Virus record (IMG/VR): IMGVR_UViG_3300033571_018176
Coordinates: 1 to 35,283 of that record
Strand: one strand, 5' to 3'
Origin: a virus
DNA length: 35,283 nt
Every line of letters begins with the position of its first letter. Position 1 is the first letter of the stretch. Positions 13,184 through 22,540 of the stretch are shown one piece after another. The notes beneath the pieces were generated by a model. The model did no database searches, was not told where the DNA came from, and saw only the letters and a list, made by a program, of their open reading frames with translations. Made by a program: the position numbers and the translations under genes.

Positions 13184-14152
13184 TTAAGATAAACCGTTAG
13201 TAGCGAAATAAGCTGTTGAACCAAATGTTGCAATAGCAGCACCGTAGTTGTAGTTAGCTCTCATTCTTACTTGATCGAAATCTTTTGAGTACCAAAGGTC
13301 TAATTTTTCATGATCGCTCATGAGGTCAAATCCAACTACCATATATTCACGTGGTCCGATAGTTACCTTGTCAGAACCAGCTAAACCAATTGTTGGAACA
13401 ACTTTCACGTTCGAGTTCGGATGTGTAGCTTCCATGTTAGAAGTTACATCAGCAGAACCAATATAGTTAGCGAAGAAGTTAGCTCTTGTTAATGCTTGTA
13501 CATACAAACGGAAGTTTGCGTAAGACATGAACACGATTAAATCTTCTCTTGACATAGCGTCATCAGATAAAGCGTTGATTAATTTATCAACTTCTGTGAT
13601 TGGGTTACCATTTGAACCGTAGTTTGCAGATGGTGAGAATGTTGTACCTGAAGCAGAAACTGCGATACCAGTATTACCTGAAGTAATCAAGTTATCGAAA
13701 CCGTTAAAGCAATCGCCACCACTTGTAGTAGCACCCCATAATTGATTTTCAATTCTTTGTTGAATTTGCTTCACTTTCAAATCTGCAATCACGTTTTCGA
13801 ACGGAACAGTTTCAGAAGTTTGACCAGCATTCATCAACATGCTTTGATATGTTGGGTAAAGGTCTTTATAGCATAAAGCTTCAAATAGGGTCTCAGGACA
13901 AGTTGCAATACTTGTTTGAGTGAAGGTAGTTGTACCTGATGGGTTCAAAGAACAAGCACCAGCTTGGAATGTTGGGTTTGAGTTCAACAAATTTAATTGT
14001 TGTGTGCCCTTAATTCCTAATCTAACATTCACATAACGAGGAGTTGTTGCACCGATTAAAGATTTAGCAAGTAATTCACCACCAACTTGGTCTGTAAAAC
14101 CAGTAATTGACGATACTACGTAACTAAATTCTTGTGGAGAATAAATCTTCAT
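13184..14152 (-). CDS. Major capsid protein (HK97-fold type)
   Basis: 322 aa. It starts MKIYSPQEFSYVVSSITGF and includes ENVIADLKVKQIQQRIENQLW (spine-like helix), a Gly/Ser/Asn-rich loop, EVDKLINALSDDAMSREDLIVFMSYANFRLYV, and a C-terminal EKLDLWYSKDFDQVRMRANYNYGAAIATFG. The last element resembles the P-domain/A-domain end of HK97-fold capsids of Bacteroidota phages. It is preceded by an acidic scaffold-like gene and an XkdF-like protease, the usual order protease, scaffold, capsid. No long N-terminal delta domain is visible, so the separate scaffold gene probably fills that role. Weak terminator downstream. Confidence 0.8.
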   Translation of the reverse strand: MKIYSPQEFSYVVSSITGFTDQVGGELLAKSLIGATTPRYVNVRLGIKGTQQLNLLNSNPTFQAGACSLNPSGTTTFTQTSIATCPETLFEALCYKDLYPTYQSMLMNAGQTSETVPFENVIADLKVKQIQQRIENQLWGATTSGGDCFNGFDNLITSGNTGIAVSASGTTFSPSANYGSNGNPITEVDKLINALSDDAMSREDLIVFMSYANFRLYVQALTRANFFANYIGSADVTSNMEATHPNSNVKVVPTIGLAGSDKVTIGPREYMVVGFDLMSDHEKLDLWYSKDFDQVRMRANYNYGAAIATFGSTAYFATNGLS

Positions 14153-14171
14153 AATTTAATTATTTTAATTT

Positions 14172-14765
14172 TTATTTATTATTGTTTCTTCTGAGATTTA
14201 ATATTTGATTTACTTTACTATCAATCTCATCTAAGTTTTTATTGAATTGTTCTGTTTTACCATCAGCGATTTTTGGTGCTGCTGGTTCAGATTTGAATTT
14301 ATTGAAGTCAGCTTTAACTGATTTAACTTCTTCTTCTAATGAAGACATTTTTTCATTCATCTTACCGATGAAATCTTTGAACATCTCCAAAATTTGTGAT
14401 TCAGCTGAAAATTCTTCTTTAACCTCTTCAGATTTTACTGGTTCTTCAGAAACTGGTTCTTCAACAACCACTTCTTCTTTAACCTCTTCAACAGGTTCTT
14501 CAGAAACTTCTTTTACGGATTTAATTTCACCTTCAGATACTTCAATTTCAAAGTTTTCCTTTAGACGATAGACACCATCTTCTAAATTAACTTGCTCGAA
14601 AGCTTCATTAATCTTGTAGATTTTTGACCCTACTTCCAATTTTTCTGTGTTAAGGATTGTGTCATCTTCTAATTTGAAAGATTGAACTGAAACATCTTCT
14701 GATAAAAATCCAAACTGCACCATCAATTTTTTGATTTCTTTGATTGCGTTTTTTGAATTAGACAT
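14172..14765 (-). CDS. Acidic scaffold-like protein
   Basis: 197 aa. Residues about 90-125 form a Glu/Val/Pro-rich repeat (EEPVEEVKEEVVVEEPVSEEPVK), followed by a coiled coil (AESQILEMFKDFIGKMNEKMSSLEEEVKSVKADFNKF) and a helical C-terminus, KNLDEIDSKVNQILNLRRNN. Acidic linker plus coiled coil placed straight before the capsid gene is the typical form of a capsid scaffold that is removed by the maturation protease. Function is inferred from composition and position; sequence families of scaffolds are too variable to match. Confidence 0.65.
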   Translation of the reverse strand: MSNSKNAIKEIKKLMVQFGFLSEDVSVQSFKLEDDTILNTEKLEVGSKIYKINEAFEQVNLEDGVYRLKENFEIEVSEGEIKSVKEVSEEPVEEVKEEVVVEEPVSEEPVKSEEVKEEFSAESQILEMFKDFIGKMNEKMSSLEEEVKSVKADFNKFKSEPAAPKIADGKTEQFNKNLDEIDSKVNQILNLRRNNNK

Positions 14766-14820
14766 GTTTTATTTATTTTTTTTTGTTATTCCTCTACATA
14801 TAGATATATATTTCGAGGTT

Positions 14821-16125
14821 TTATTCCACTTCTTTTAATAATTCAGCTAATTTTTCCAAAAACATCTTTTCTCTTTGGAACTGTGCTATCTCTTCAAAAT
14901 AACCACTTACTGAAAAACCATTAAGTTCTTTTTTCTTAACTTTATCCCAAATTTTTGGGTTATTAACTTTCATACTAACAAACCAAGTACCAACAGGTAA
15001 TTCTTCAAAACCATATTTGACCGATTTGTCCATATCATCTTCTTTTATCCAAGATTCAACAACATAAACGTCCTGTAAAGCTTGTCCGTTATGCATTTCG
15101 TCGTTATTGTCAGTATATTTGTATTTCATATACTTTTCAGCAATCATCTTGATAGTTTCTTTTGTGAAGAAAACATAATATGGGTCACCATTCTTATCTT
15201 TTCTATAAATTTTCATGTCAGGAACCATCGCAGGACCTAATACCATTTTCTTTTCATCATCAATTTGAAACATTTGTGATGACATTTTTTGTTTCAATCT
15301 GATACTTTCTAATTTTCTTTGTGCCCATTCTATACCTTCAGTTCCTCCCCATGCATCCCACATAAGACCTCCACATCCTTCATCATAAGGAACTTTACTA
15401 TTTTGTCTATGTCTTGCAAAAGATGCCATGCGAGCTATAGTTTCTTCTGAGATAGCACGACCATTTGCAAGTTGGTTAGCACGCTGTTTTCCAACAGGTG
15501 TTCCACAAGAACCCCAACCATTCTTTTCTGCCCATCTTAACGCTTTTTGTGCGTTTTTTGTTGCGGCTTGTGGGTAGTCGGCGTAACTTTCGAACTCTTT
15601 TCTTTTTCTCTTTTTTCTTCCGATACCAGGATCTTTATAGCCTGTAATTGAGCTAACATCATAAGCCAAATCTTCTTTAACATATTCTTTGATTTTTTCT
15701 ATGTGACCATCCATGAATGAAACATCATGTTCCATATCACTTTCTTCACTTATTTCGTACATTATATCTTTGAAGTCATCAACCAATAAACTTGCTTCAA
15801 CATATTGATCTTCACTTGCTTCTTCAGCTTGTATAACTTCTTCTTCTATTCTGAAAACATTATCAGCAACTTGTGCTGCAGAACGTATCATACCAATAGT
15901 ATCATCATCGTTTTGCATGCTAACTAAATGTTTGAATAATTCTTGTGCGCCAGGACAAATATGAAAATATCTTGGTTTGAAACCATATATATCCATGACA
16001 TCTGAATTAAAAGCTACCCACCCATATTCGATTGCTGGTTGATCTACGAGTGATATTCTATCAATCCCTGATAAATCATCATCTTCTTCAATCTTGAGTT
16101 CGTATATTTTTTCTTTTTTTACCAT
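14821..16125 (-). CDS. XkdF-like head maturation protease with inserted Cys/Trp domain
   Basis: 434 aa. N-terminal YELKIEEDDDLSGIDRISLVDQPAIEYGWVAFN (8-40) and the C-terminal protease-like part (about 285-412: KMVLGPAMVPDMKIYR, YYVFFTKETIKMIAEKYM, MHNGQ with His345, VVESWIKE, GFSVSGYF with Ser405/407) match the XkdF-like putative serine protease family. Between them (about 178-280) is a separate helical unit (YPQAATKNAQKALRWAEKNG, GSCGTPVGKQRANQLANG, YDEGCGGLMWDAWGGTEG). The protease would cut scaffold and capsid during head maturation. It precedes scaffold and capsid genes, as in related phages. Catalytic residues are proposed from the family pattern only. Confidence 0.75.
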   Translation of the reverse strand: MVKKEKIYELKIEEDDDLSGIDRISLVDQPAIEYGWVAFNSDVMDIYGFKPRYFHICPGAQELFKHLVSMQNDDDTIGMIRSAAQVADNVFRIEEEVIQAEEASEDQYVEASLLVDDFKDIMYEISEESDMEHDVSFMDGHIEKIKEYVKEDLAYDVSSITGYKDPGIGRKKRKRKEFESYADYPQAATKNAQKALRWAEKNGWGSCGTPVGKQRANQLANGRAISEETIARMASFARHRQNSKVPYDEGCGGLMWDAWGGTEGIEWAQRKLESIRLKQKMSSQMFQIDDEKKMVLGPAMVPDMKIYRKDKNGDPYYVFFTKETIKMIAEKYMKYKYTDNNDEMHNGQALQDVYVVESWIKEDDMDKSVKYGFEELPVGTWFVSMKVNNPKIWDKVKKKELNGFSVSGYFEEIAQFQREKMFLEKLAELLKEVE

Positions 16126-16145
16126 AATAATAAATAGTTGTAAAT

Positions 16146-16268
16146 TTACCTTCCTTGTGCTCTATAAGGTTTGGTAGGTTTATCTTTTGGTCCTTTGGTT
16201 TTTCGAGCCTTACCAGTTTTACGTTTCCCAAAGGTAATTTTATATCCATCTGCTTTGTTTTTTGACAT
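16146..16268 (-). CDS. Small basic protein, 40 aa
   Basis: Starts MSKNKADGYKITFGKRKTGK and continues ARKTKGPKDKPTKPYRAQGR. About one third of residues are Lys or Arg. It lies between the tape measure stop (its ATG is one base beyond that stop) and the protease gene. Small Lys-rich proteins of this type are found in head gene clusters; it may bind DNA or stabilise the packaged genome. The role is inferred from composition. Confidence 0.6.
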   Translation of the reverse strand: MSKNKADGYKITFGKRKTGKARKTKGPKDKPTKPYRAQGR

Positions 16269-16269
16269 A

Positions 16270-19200
16270 TTATAAAGTTGATAAATTTCTTAATCTTGCT
16301 TGTTTCTCTTGAACCGATGTTAATTCATTTTCAACAACATAAGTTTTTATTATTTGTGATGGTGTATTATTGTTATTATTCAAACTAAAATCAGGATTAT
16401 CATAACCTGCTTGTCCAACAGCACCTCTACTAAAAGCTGTACCACCACCCATTTGATTTAATGTTGATAATAATGGTGCAAACATGGTAACCGCTCCTCT
16501 TGACATAATAGCTTCACCTTGTTCTGCTTCAATCATGGTACCACCCTCGTAATGTCTATTTCCACCAATCATACCACCTTTTTCATAATTCTTACCCATA
16601 GTTGTTGGTGTAGGTTCGAATTGTCTTCCATTAATCTCTTGAATTGCTTTTGCAGCACTTAAAACAGTTGCTGCTGTTGATAAACCAGCTTGAATTGTAT
16701 TAATTGTTACCCAAGGTTGTCCTCCTGTAGCCCAAAATGTTGCAGTTGCTTTTGCATTTGCAATTGCATTATTTGACCAAATTTGACCAATTGCTGCTGC
16801 CTTTTCTATAACAACAGCACCAATTGCTAATTTCTTAGCGTTTTCAAATTGTTTTTTGTTTCTTCCTTGTGCTCTTGATAACAATAAATCACCAAGTTGT
16901 CCCAAAGTTTCACCAAATTGAATTGCTGTTTGGAACATCATTTGATTCAACTGTTGATTCGTTTCAACTTGTTCAGCTCTTAGTTGAGTCATTCTCTGAA
17001 GATGTTCTCTTTCAATTACTTCTAATAATTGTGCATTACCTTGTGCTCTTGTTTTATCTGCTTCATATCTCTTTTCTTCCTCAGCTAATTTATCTTGATA
17101 AACTAAATCATTAATTTCTCTTACTTTATTATTATGTGAAAATAACCATTTTAAACCGACTTTACCTCTATTATCCATGTTATGCCATTCTGTATCGGCT
17201 CTTCTTTGTTCTAAATTTCCTTGAGCATCAAGTTGTTTAGCATCAACTTCTCTCAATTTTTTAGCATATTCTTCTTTTAATGCTAATTTCATTTTTTCAT
17301 TATTCTCGTAAATCACCAATTGTATTGCTAATTCGTCCTCTAATATTTGTCTTTCGAGATTGAAAAATTGTTCAGTATCTTGAGCAGCAGCATTATAGTA
17401 ACTTTGAGTAAGTTGTTTTCTAGCTTCTAATTTTTCTTTTTCTAATTCTTTTATACTTTTAATTAATTTTGTGTATGCATTTCTTTCATTTTCTTCTCTT
17501 GTTCTTTCATCTTTTCTCGCTTCCGCCATTTCTTTTATGAAGTTTTGATCTATAATTTGTCTTCTTAGGTTAAATTCTTCATCAGTTTTTTCTCCTGCAT
17601 CAATTATTCTATTTTCTAAATTTTTAATTACTTCTTCAGAAGTTCTAACTTCATCTTCGATAATTGCATCATTAATTTTCTTTCTTTGTATCCTATTTCT
17701 TTCATCTCTTTCAGATTGTTTTAATTTATGATCTTTGTCTAAGTACTCTGTTAAAGAATTTCTTTCCGCATATAATCTTTCTAATTCACCAGTTCTTGTT
17801 TTTTCAGAATAAATTTCATTTTCTATAGAAGCATCCAACATTTTAATTCTATTTTGTATAGATTCCCTTTTGTCTGCATCTATATTTGCATTACCTTTAA
17901 CATTAATCTCTGATATTAAATCTGCTTGTTCTTCTTCTAATTTCAATCTTATATCACCAGCATCTTTAACATTTTGTGCCATTTTTTCTGCTGCTTTGTC
18001 ATCTATACCAAAAACTCCACCAGCTTTACTTATTGCTTCATTAGCTTCTTGTTCTTTCTTTCTTGCATCATCTAAAGCAGCATTAGTATTAACTAATTGT
18101 TCTTTTAGTTGTTTTAATTCTTCATCACGTATTTGTTTCGATGTTGCGTTATTTTTTTTCATTTCCGCAATTTTCTCCGCACCTCTTCTCTTAGTATCTT
18201 TAAGGTCCATTTCGAGAATCTTAGAAATATTATTCAATTCTACAGATAAAGTTTCCGCTTCCGCACTCATTTGTGCAAAACCTGTAATCCATTCTTTTAT
18301 TGCAGGTCCTAACATACCAAGACCAAAACCTACAATACCAGCTAATGCGGCATATAATAATTGTACTGCAACTGTTGCTGCTTTTAATGCTGGTGTAAAT
18401 CCTAAACTTAAAATTTTAGCTCCAACTTCAACTGCTGTAGAATATGCTATTGTAACAGCTCTAAGAATATTTAATGTTCCAATAAAAATTTTACTTAGAG
18501 TATTATTTAATGCTTTAGCTGCTGCAGCTTTTTTATCAGCTAATTCAGCTTGTTGTTGTGAAATAATATAACCTTGGTTAGAAATTGTAAGAGCTTCAGT
18601 TGTTCCTAATAAAGCAAGTTCTGCATCAGTCAGTTTTCTCAAAGCTTTATCATTCAATCCAACTAATATATTACCTTCTTGTACTGTAAAAATCCAATCT
18701 TGGTATCTTTCTCTAAGATTCATTATAGTAGGTAATAAATTTTCATTTGCAATAGCCCAATTTTTGAATTGTTTTACATCATCTGATAATTCTTCTCCTG
18801 CAACAAAAAAATCTTTTAATGGAACACCCGATTTTATTGCTGCTTGTAATCTATTCCAACTACCTAATATTTCAACATTTCCAACAACAACTTCTTGTTG
18901 TGCTCTTTCTAATTCACTCAAACCTTGTATTGCAGATGCCGAAGCTGAAACCGCAGCCGCTGCTGTAACTGTAGATGTAGCACCTCTAAGTGCATCACCA
19001 GCTTCACCAGCATTACCTGTTAGTTCTCTCATTCCTGTTGGTCTTCCACCAGGTTGTTGAATAACTTGAATTTCTTCACTAATACTTTCAACATCTCCTG
19101 ATATTAACGCTGCAAGGTTTCTAAACTTATCTTTTAACTCATCAAAAGTTACGTTATTTAAGGCATTAAATAATTTTATGGCTCTATCAATTCTATTAGA

Positions 19201-19467
19201 CATTTCACCAAATCCACCACCTAATGTACCTATTTGTTCAAATAAATCTTTACCTCTTAATTGTGATTGTTTTAATTTGAACTCAGTTTCGGCTAATGCG
19301 TTCTGAATTTTACTAAATTCTTCTTGTGTATAGGTTCCTAATGTAAGTTCCTGACGTAGTAATCTAACTTGTTTTTGTAAGGATACAGTTTCCTGTCCTG
19401 CAAATTTCATCGCTCCTGTAACCTTGTCAAACTCCAAAACTAGTTTGGAATATTTGTCCATCGCCAT
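16270..19467 (-). CDS. Tail tape measure protein
   Basis: 1065 aa. The N-terminus is coiled-coil (LVLEFDKVTGAMKFAGQETVSLQKQ, LAETEFKLKQSQLRG). One hydrophobic block lies at about residues 325-390 (IFIGTLNILRAVTIAYSTAVEVG, LYAALAGIVGFGLGMLG). A long charged coiled-coil region follows (400-840, many EEQ/KEE heptads), then Ala-rich helices and the C-terminal element YEKGGMIGGNRHYEGGTMIEAEQGEAIMSRGAV, which is common at the end of tape measures. The protein sets tail length and may help DNA enter the cell. At 1065 residues and about 0.15 nm per residue the tail would be about 150 nm long. It implies a siphovirus or myovirus; no sheath is recognisable. Confidence 0.9.
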   Translation of the reverse strand: MAMDKYSKLVLEFDKVTGAMKFAGQETVSLQKQVRLLRQELTLGTYTQEEFSKIQNALAETEFKLKQSQLRGKDLFEQIGTLGGGFGEMSNRIDRAIKLFNALNNVTFDELKDKFRNLAALISGDVESISEEIQVIQQPGGRPTGMRELTGNAGEAGDALRGATSTVTAAAAVSASASAIQGLSELERAQQEVVVGNVEILGSWNRLQAAIKSGVPLKDFFVAGEELSDDVKQFKNWAIANENLLPTIMNLRERYQDWIFTVQEGNILVGLNDKALRKLTDAELALLGTTEALTISNQGYIISQQQAELADKKAAAAKALNNTLSKIFIGTLNILRAVTIAYSTAVEVGAKILSLGFTPALKAATVAVQLLYAALAGIVGFGLGMLGPAIKEWITGFAQMSAEAETLSVELNNISKILEMDLKDTKRRGAEKIAEMKKNNATSKQIRDEELKQLKEQLVNTNAALDDARKKEQEANEAISKAGGVFGIDDKAAEKMAQNVKDAGDIRLKLEEEQADLISEINVKGNANIDADKRESIQNRIKMLDASIENEIYSEKTRTGELERLYAERNSLTEYLDKDHKLKQSERDERNRIQRKKINDAIIEDEVRTSEEVIKNLENRIIDAGEKTDEEFNLRRQIIDQNFIKEMAEARKDERTREENERNAYTKLIKSIKELEKEKLEARKQLTQSYYNAAAQDTEQFFNLERQILEDELAIQLVIYENNEKMKLALKEEYAKKLREVDAKQLDAQGNLEQRRADTEWHNMDNRGKVGLKWLFSHNNKVREINDLVYQDKLAEEEKRYEADKTRAQGNAQLLEVIEREHLQRMTQLRAEQVETNQQLNQMMFQTAIQFGETLGQLGDLLLSRAQGRNKKQFENAKKLAIGAVVIEKAAAIGQIWSNNAIANAKATATFWATGGQPWVTINTIQAGLSTAATVLSAAKAIQEINGRQFEPTPTTMGKNYEKGGMIGGNRHYEGGTMIEAEQGEAIMSRGAVTMFAPLLSTLNQMGGGTAFSRGAVGQAGYDNPDFSLNNNNNTPSQIIKTYVVENELTSVQEKQARLRNLSTL

Positions 19468-19470
19468 ATT

Positions 19471-19674
19471 CTATAAATTTAACTCTTCTATAAACTGGTG
19501 TAAAAATGCTTTTTCTAAAATATCTTTATCACCTTTTAATTGTTTGATTGAACTAAAATTCAAATCTGTGTTATAAAATTCTTGTCCCAATTGAAATAAT
19601 TTGTTTTCAAATTTTGTAATTGATACATTTTGTAAATCAATCATTTCTCCGTCTTTATATATTTCCATTTTCAT
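19471..19674 (-). CDS. Hypothetical small protein upstream of the tape measure
   Basis: 67 aa. Mixed beta/alpha: MKMEIYKDGEMIDLQNVSITKFENKLFQLG and DILEKAFLHQFIEELNL. It ends three bases before the tape measure ATG. Genes in this position often encode tail assembly factors, but this one is very short and matches nothing I know. Confidence 0.55.
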   Translation of the reverse strand: MKMEIYKDGEMIDLQNVSITKFENKLFQLGQEFYNTDLNFSSIKQLKGDKDILEKAFLHQFIEELNL

Positions 19675-19678
19675 AATT

Positions 19679-20530
19679 TTATTGACATCCTGTACAATCT
19701 AAATCTTCATCACAAGCAACTGTTGATGTACATGCGGTTATTGTACCACCAAAACCAATTGTAGGTGTGTATCCATTTTGAACACATCTTCTAACACTTG
19801 CACCAGGTGCTAATGGATATGTTAATACATCCACATCACCACATGGTACGAAATCATAGTATATTGTACTTCCAATTTCATTTATAAACCAATAACAACT
19901 ACAATTCACAACAGGTGTTTCTGTTGGAGTCGGTGTTGGTGTTACAGTCGGTGTAGGTGTTGGAGTATCTGTTGGACCACCTGGTGTAGGTGTTGGAGTT
20001 CCTGTTGGTGTAGGTGTAGGAGTTGGTGTTAATGTTGGTGTAGGTGTAGGGGTTGAAGTAGGTGGTATAATCGATACTGGTTGTGATACAGGGAATATTG
20101 CTCGATGACCTATAAATCTAATTTCGAAATAATAAGTTCCTTGTGTAAATGAACCTTGATTAACCATCTGTGGTGTTACTGTAAATGATGCAGTACCTGT
20201 AAGACCCGTTAATGTTGTTGTATTGTCATCCAAATGATAAACACAAATCCAAGGTCTATAATACTTATTTGTATTTGTCATCATATGAACCGATAATATT
20301 GCCAAATCTCCTTCAGTATTTATATATGGTTCAGCACCATTTAATAACCAATTATAATAAAATGATACATTTATTGAACCACCTGTGATTGTTGCTGTGA
20401 ATCCTGAAGTATAACCTGATACACTATTCTCTTTCAAATCATGGTTAATATCAATATCATATTCTGATATTTTATAATTTGGAAATACGAAATTTTCATT
20501 ATTAACCTGTGATATATATTTTCTTGACAT
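19679..20530 (-). CDS. Tail-associated protein: beta domain, Pro/Thr linker, Cys-rich C-terminus
   Basis: 283 aa in three parts. Residues 1-155 are beta-rich (SGFTATITGGSINVSFYYNW, GTASFTVTPQMVNQGSFTQGTYYFEIRF), like an Ig or carbohydrate-binding fold. Residues 157-206 (DNA 19913-20062) are a PTPTPT linker with occasional L, G, D, V or E. Residues 207-283 carry eight cysteines (CSC, CGD, RRCV, ACTST, ACDEDLDCTGC), an even number that could form disulfides. Pro/Thr linkers of this type often connect adhesion domains, and the repeat DNA is prone to length change. It lies between the Asp-box protein and the tape measure. Host adsorption is the likely role. Confidence 0.6.
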   Translation of the reverse strand: MSRKYISQVNNENFVFPNYKISEYDIDINHDLKENSVSGYTSGFTATITGGSINVSFYYNWLLNGAEPYINTEGDLAILSVHMMTNTNKYYRPWICVYHLDDNTTTLTGLTGTASFTVTPQMVNQGSFTQGTYYFEIRFIGHRAIFPVSQPVSIIPPTSTPTPTPTLTPTPTPTPTGTPTPTPGGPTDTPTPTPTVTPTPTPTETPVVNCSCYWFINEIGSTIYYDFVPCGDVDVLTYPLAPGASVRRCVQNGYTPTIGFGGTITACTSTVACDEDLDCTGCQ

Positions 20531-20557
20531 ATTCTATAAATATTTAGATAATGATGT

Positions 20558-21568
20558 TTATGGAAATTGTGGATTCAACATATACAAAGATTTGAAAGTA
20601 TTATTAACAGATGAAATCAAAGTTTGCCATGTTGCCCCATAATCTGAAGATAAAACCAAATCATATGTTCCACCACCCATGTGTTTATTAGCCATAACAT
20701 ATTGTCCATTATCAGAACATTTCAAATTCAATAACCAATTACTTAAATTATATACTGTAGAAAAAGTAACACCATAATTATTAGACCTAAATAATCTACC
20801 ACTATATGGACTTCCAGATCTTTGTTCACTAACATATATAATACTTCCATCAGCACTACAAATAGCTTCTTTATAACCTATTTGAAAAAGTTTTGTTGTA
20901 AATGTAGCACCATAATCTGATGAAATAAAAACATCATTAGTACCATTAGTTCCCATAACAATATACTGACCATTAGTACTCATATCTACATTTATGAATA
21001 TCGGTGGATATCCATACCATGTCCATGTATATCCATAATCATTAGAATAAGAATAACCAATTCTAGATCCACCATTAGAAATTGTAATCCAATATTGACC
21101 ATTTTCACTACATTTTATAGCGTCTTGAGAACCAATTCCATATACATCCCAAGTTTCACCAGAATTTCTACTAATATAAACACCTAATCCAAAAGAAGCT
21201 CCCAAATATACACCATCAGTTGATAAACAAACATTACTACAATTATTCAAACCAACAGGTGTTTGTAAATACCATTTTCTACCATAATTCTTAGAAAGAT
21301 ATAATTGTGATCCTGAGTCCCCTAATAAAATTTGCCCATTATTACTAACAGCTAAATTTTGAAAAGCATATTCACTATTTTGTAAAGGAATTGTTGGAGT
21401 AGTATAACCTGTTGATATATAAGTGTAATTAGGCCAATATGAAGGTTGATTTATATTGGATGCATATAGAACTCTATTCCAATATCCATCCTTTGGAAAA
21501 ATTTGTATATTTCCTAAGAAAGCATAATCACCAACTTTATTTCCTATATATACTTTTTCATTTTCCAT
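20558..21568 (-). CDS. Asp-box (BNR-type) beta-propeller tail protein
   Basis: 336 aa from the Met at 21568 (MENEKVYIGNKVGDYAFLG), which starts two bases after the upstream stop; an earlier Met at 21610 would overlap that gene by 40 bases. At least six Asp-box repeats S-x-(D/N)-x-G-x-(T/K)-(W/F) are visible: SKNYGRKW, SRNSGETW, SNDYGYTW, SSDYGATF, SNNYGVTF and SSDYGATW, each preceded by a strand with (D/N)GQY or DG. This is a six-bladed sialidase/Vps10-type propeller. No sialidase active-site Arg triad is evident, so receptor or glycan binding is more likely than hydrolysis. It lies in the fibre gene cluster. Confidence 0.75.
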   Translation of the reverse strand: MENEKVYIGNKVGDYAFLGNIQIFPKDGYWNRVLYASNINQPSYWPNYTYISTGYTTPTIPLQNSEYAFQNLAVSNNGQILLGDSGSQLYLSKNYGRKWYLQTPVGLNNCSNVCLSTDGVYLGASFGLGVYISRNSGETWDVYGIGSQDAIKCSENGQYWITISNGGSRIGYSYSNDYGYTWTWYGYPPIFINVDMSTNGQYIVMGTNGTNDVFISSDYGATFTTKLFQIGYKEAICSADGSIIYVSEQRSGSPYSGRLFRSNNYGVTFSTVYNLSNWLLNLKCSDNGQYVMANKHMGGGTYDLVLSSDYGATWQTLISSVNNTFKSLYMLNPQFP

Positions 21569-21570
21569 AA

Positions 21571-21828
21571 TTATGTATTTCCTGTTATCGAATTTATTTT
21601 TATGTTCCAATTTTCTGCCTCTAATATATCTAAAATTTTTTCATAAGAATATTCTTGTGATTTACTTTCTAAAATTTTTATTGATTCTGGCATTTCATCA
21701 TAATATTTTACAAAAGATTTATTATCTAATGATAATCTTAATGTATCTTTACTACTTTCTAATACCTCATCAAAATTGATTTTATCTACTTCAGATATAT
21801 CAAATATTATATATTTTTTAGTATCCAT
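21571..21828 (-). CDS. Small conserved tail-cluster protein
   Basis: 85 aa from MDTKKYIIFDISEVDKINFD, or 91 aa if the Met at 21846 is used. The shorter start is preferred because the longer form overlaps the LamG gene by 29 bases. The pattern KYIIFDxSEVDxINFxEVLESSxDTLRxSxDNKSFVKYYDExP and YSYEKILDILEAENW is one I recall from small proteins in phage tail clusters, with no known function. It may be a fibre chaperone, since it sits between two receptor-binding-like genes. Confidence 0.6.
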   Translation of the reverse strand: MDTKKYIIFDISEVDKINFDEVLESSKDTLRLSLDNKSFVKYYDEMPESIKILESKSQEYSYEKILDILEAENWNIKINSITGNT

Positions 21829-22540
21829 AATTTGTTTTTGTTCCATTATAATTTGCTAAAATTTCAGCATCACTTAAAGCTCTTGTATATAATTGAAATT
21901 CACCAATATTACAAAGAGTTGTATTTGTACTTTGACCTCTTGCTATACTCCAACCATCACTTGAAGTTCTTAAATTCGTTCTTGTTGTATTTGTAGTTTG
22001 TTCTAAAATTCCATTAACATAAATTTTTATAGAAACACCTGGTGACCAAATACCCATGACATAATACCATGTATTATCTACTAAAGTTGTTGTACTAATC
22101 GCATTAGTTTGTGCTAAAGAAGGTGTAGTTGTAACAACACCAGCTGTTAATTTATTTGTAGTATTTTTAGTTACAAATAAACTCCATCCATTTCCAGCAC
22201 CATCCCTACCTCTCATAAAAAATATTTTCTCAGCTGCACTTGTTGTAGCATTAACCCAACCACCCCATGTATATGTACCAGTTGTTGAACCTGTGTATGG
22301 AAAACTAACATAATCATTTGTCCCATCGAAACTGAAATAATATGGTGTTGAACCAGTTGTCCATGTAGGTCCATTTGTTAATGTTCCATTATATGTTGTA
22401 CCAGTTGCAATACTTGTCCATGTTGTACCTGTACCATTATAAGAAGATGGTGAGGTATTTGTATAAATAGTTAATCCACTATAAGTAATTCCAGTTGAAA
22501 TTGGTTGTGTATTTCTAAATCCAAATGGTGAAAAAATCAT
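21818..22540 (-). CDS. LamG/concanavalin-like jelly-roll tail protein
   Basis: 240 aa. Residues about 70-230 show the LamG-like signature: YYFSFDGTNDYVSFPYTGS, YTWGGWVNATTS, NTWYYVMGIWSPGVSIKIYVNGILE and CNIGEFQLYTRALSDAEILANYNG. The last two segments (VxIYVNG and IGxxxxYxRALSDxEI) are hallmarks of the family that binds sugars. Starts with one-base overlap (TAATG) on the stop of the collagen-like fibre gene. It probably forms part of the tail tip or fibre and binds host surface glycans. Confidence 0.8.
   Translation of the reverse strand: MIFSPFGFRNTQPISTGITYSGLTIYTNTSPSSYNGTGTTWTSIATGTTYNGTLTNGPTWTTGSTPYYFSFDGTNDYVSFPYTGSTTGTYTWGGWVNATTSAAEKIFFMRGRDGAGNGWSLFVTKNTTNKLTAGVVTTTPSLAQTNAISTTTLVDNTWYYVMGIWSPGVSIKIYVNGILEQTTNTTRTNLRTSSDGWSIARGQSTNTTLCNIGEFQLYTRALSDAEILANYNGTKTNYGY

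Noticed and set aside
14242-14571. Plus-strand Ser/Thr-rich frame opposite the scaffold-like gene
   Set aside because: Shadow of the Glu/Val repeat region on the other strand.
14766-14820. CCTC...GAGG hairpin in the leader of the scaffold-like gene
   Set aside because: Only four G-C pairs around an AT-rich interior; too weak to call as a regulatory element.
17870-18571. 233-codon plus-strand frame opposite the tape measure gene
   Set aside because: Long only because the Ala/Lys-rich tape measure codons leave few stops in the antisense; no start context, no neighbours on that strand.
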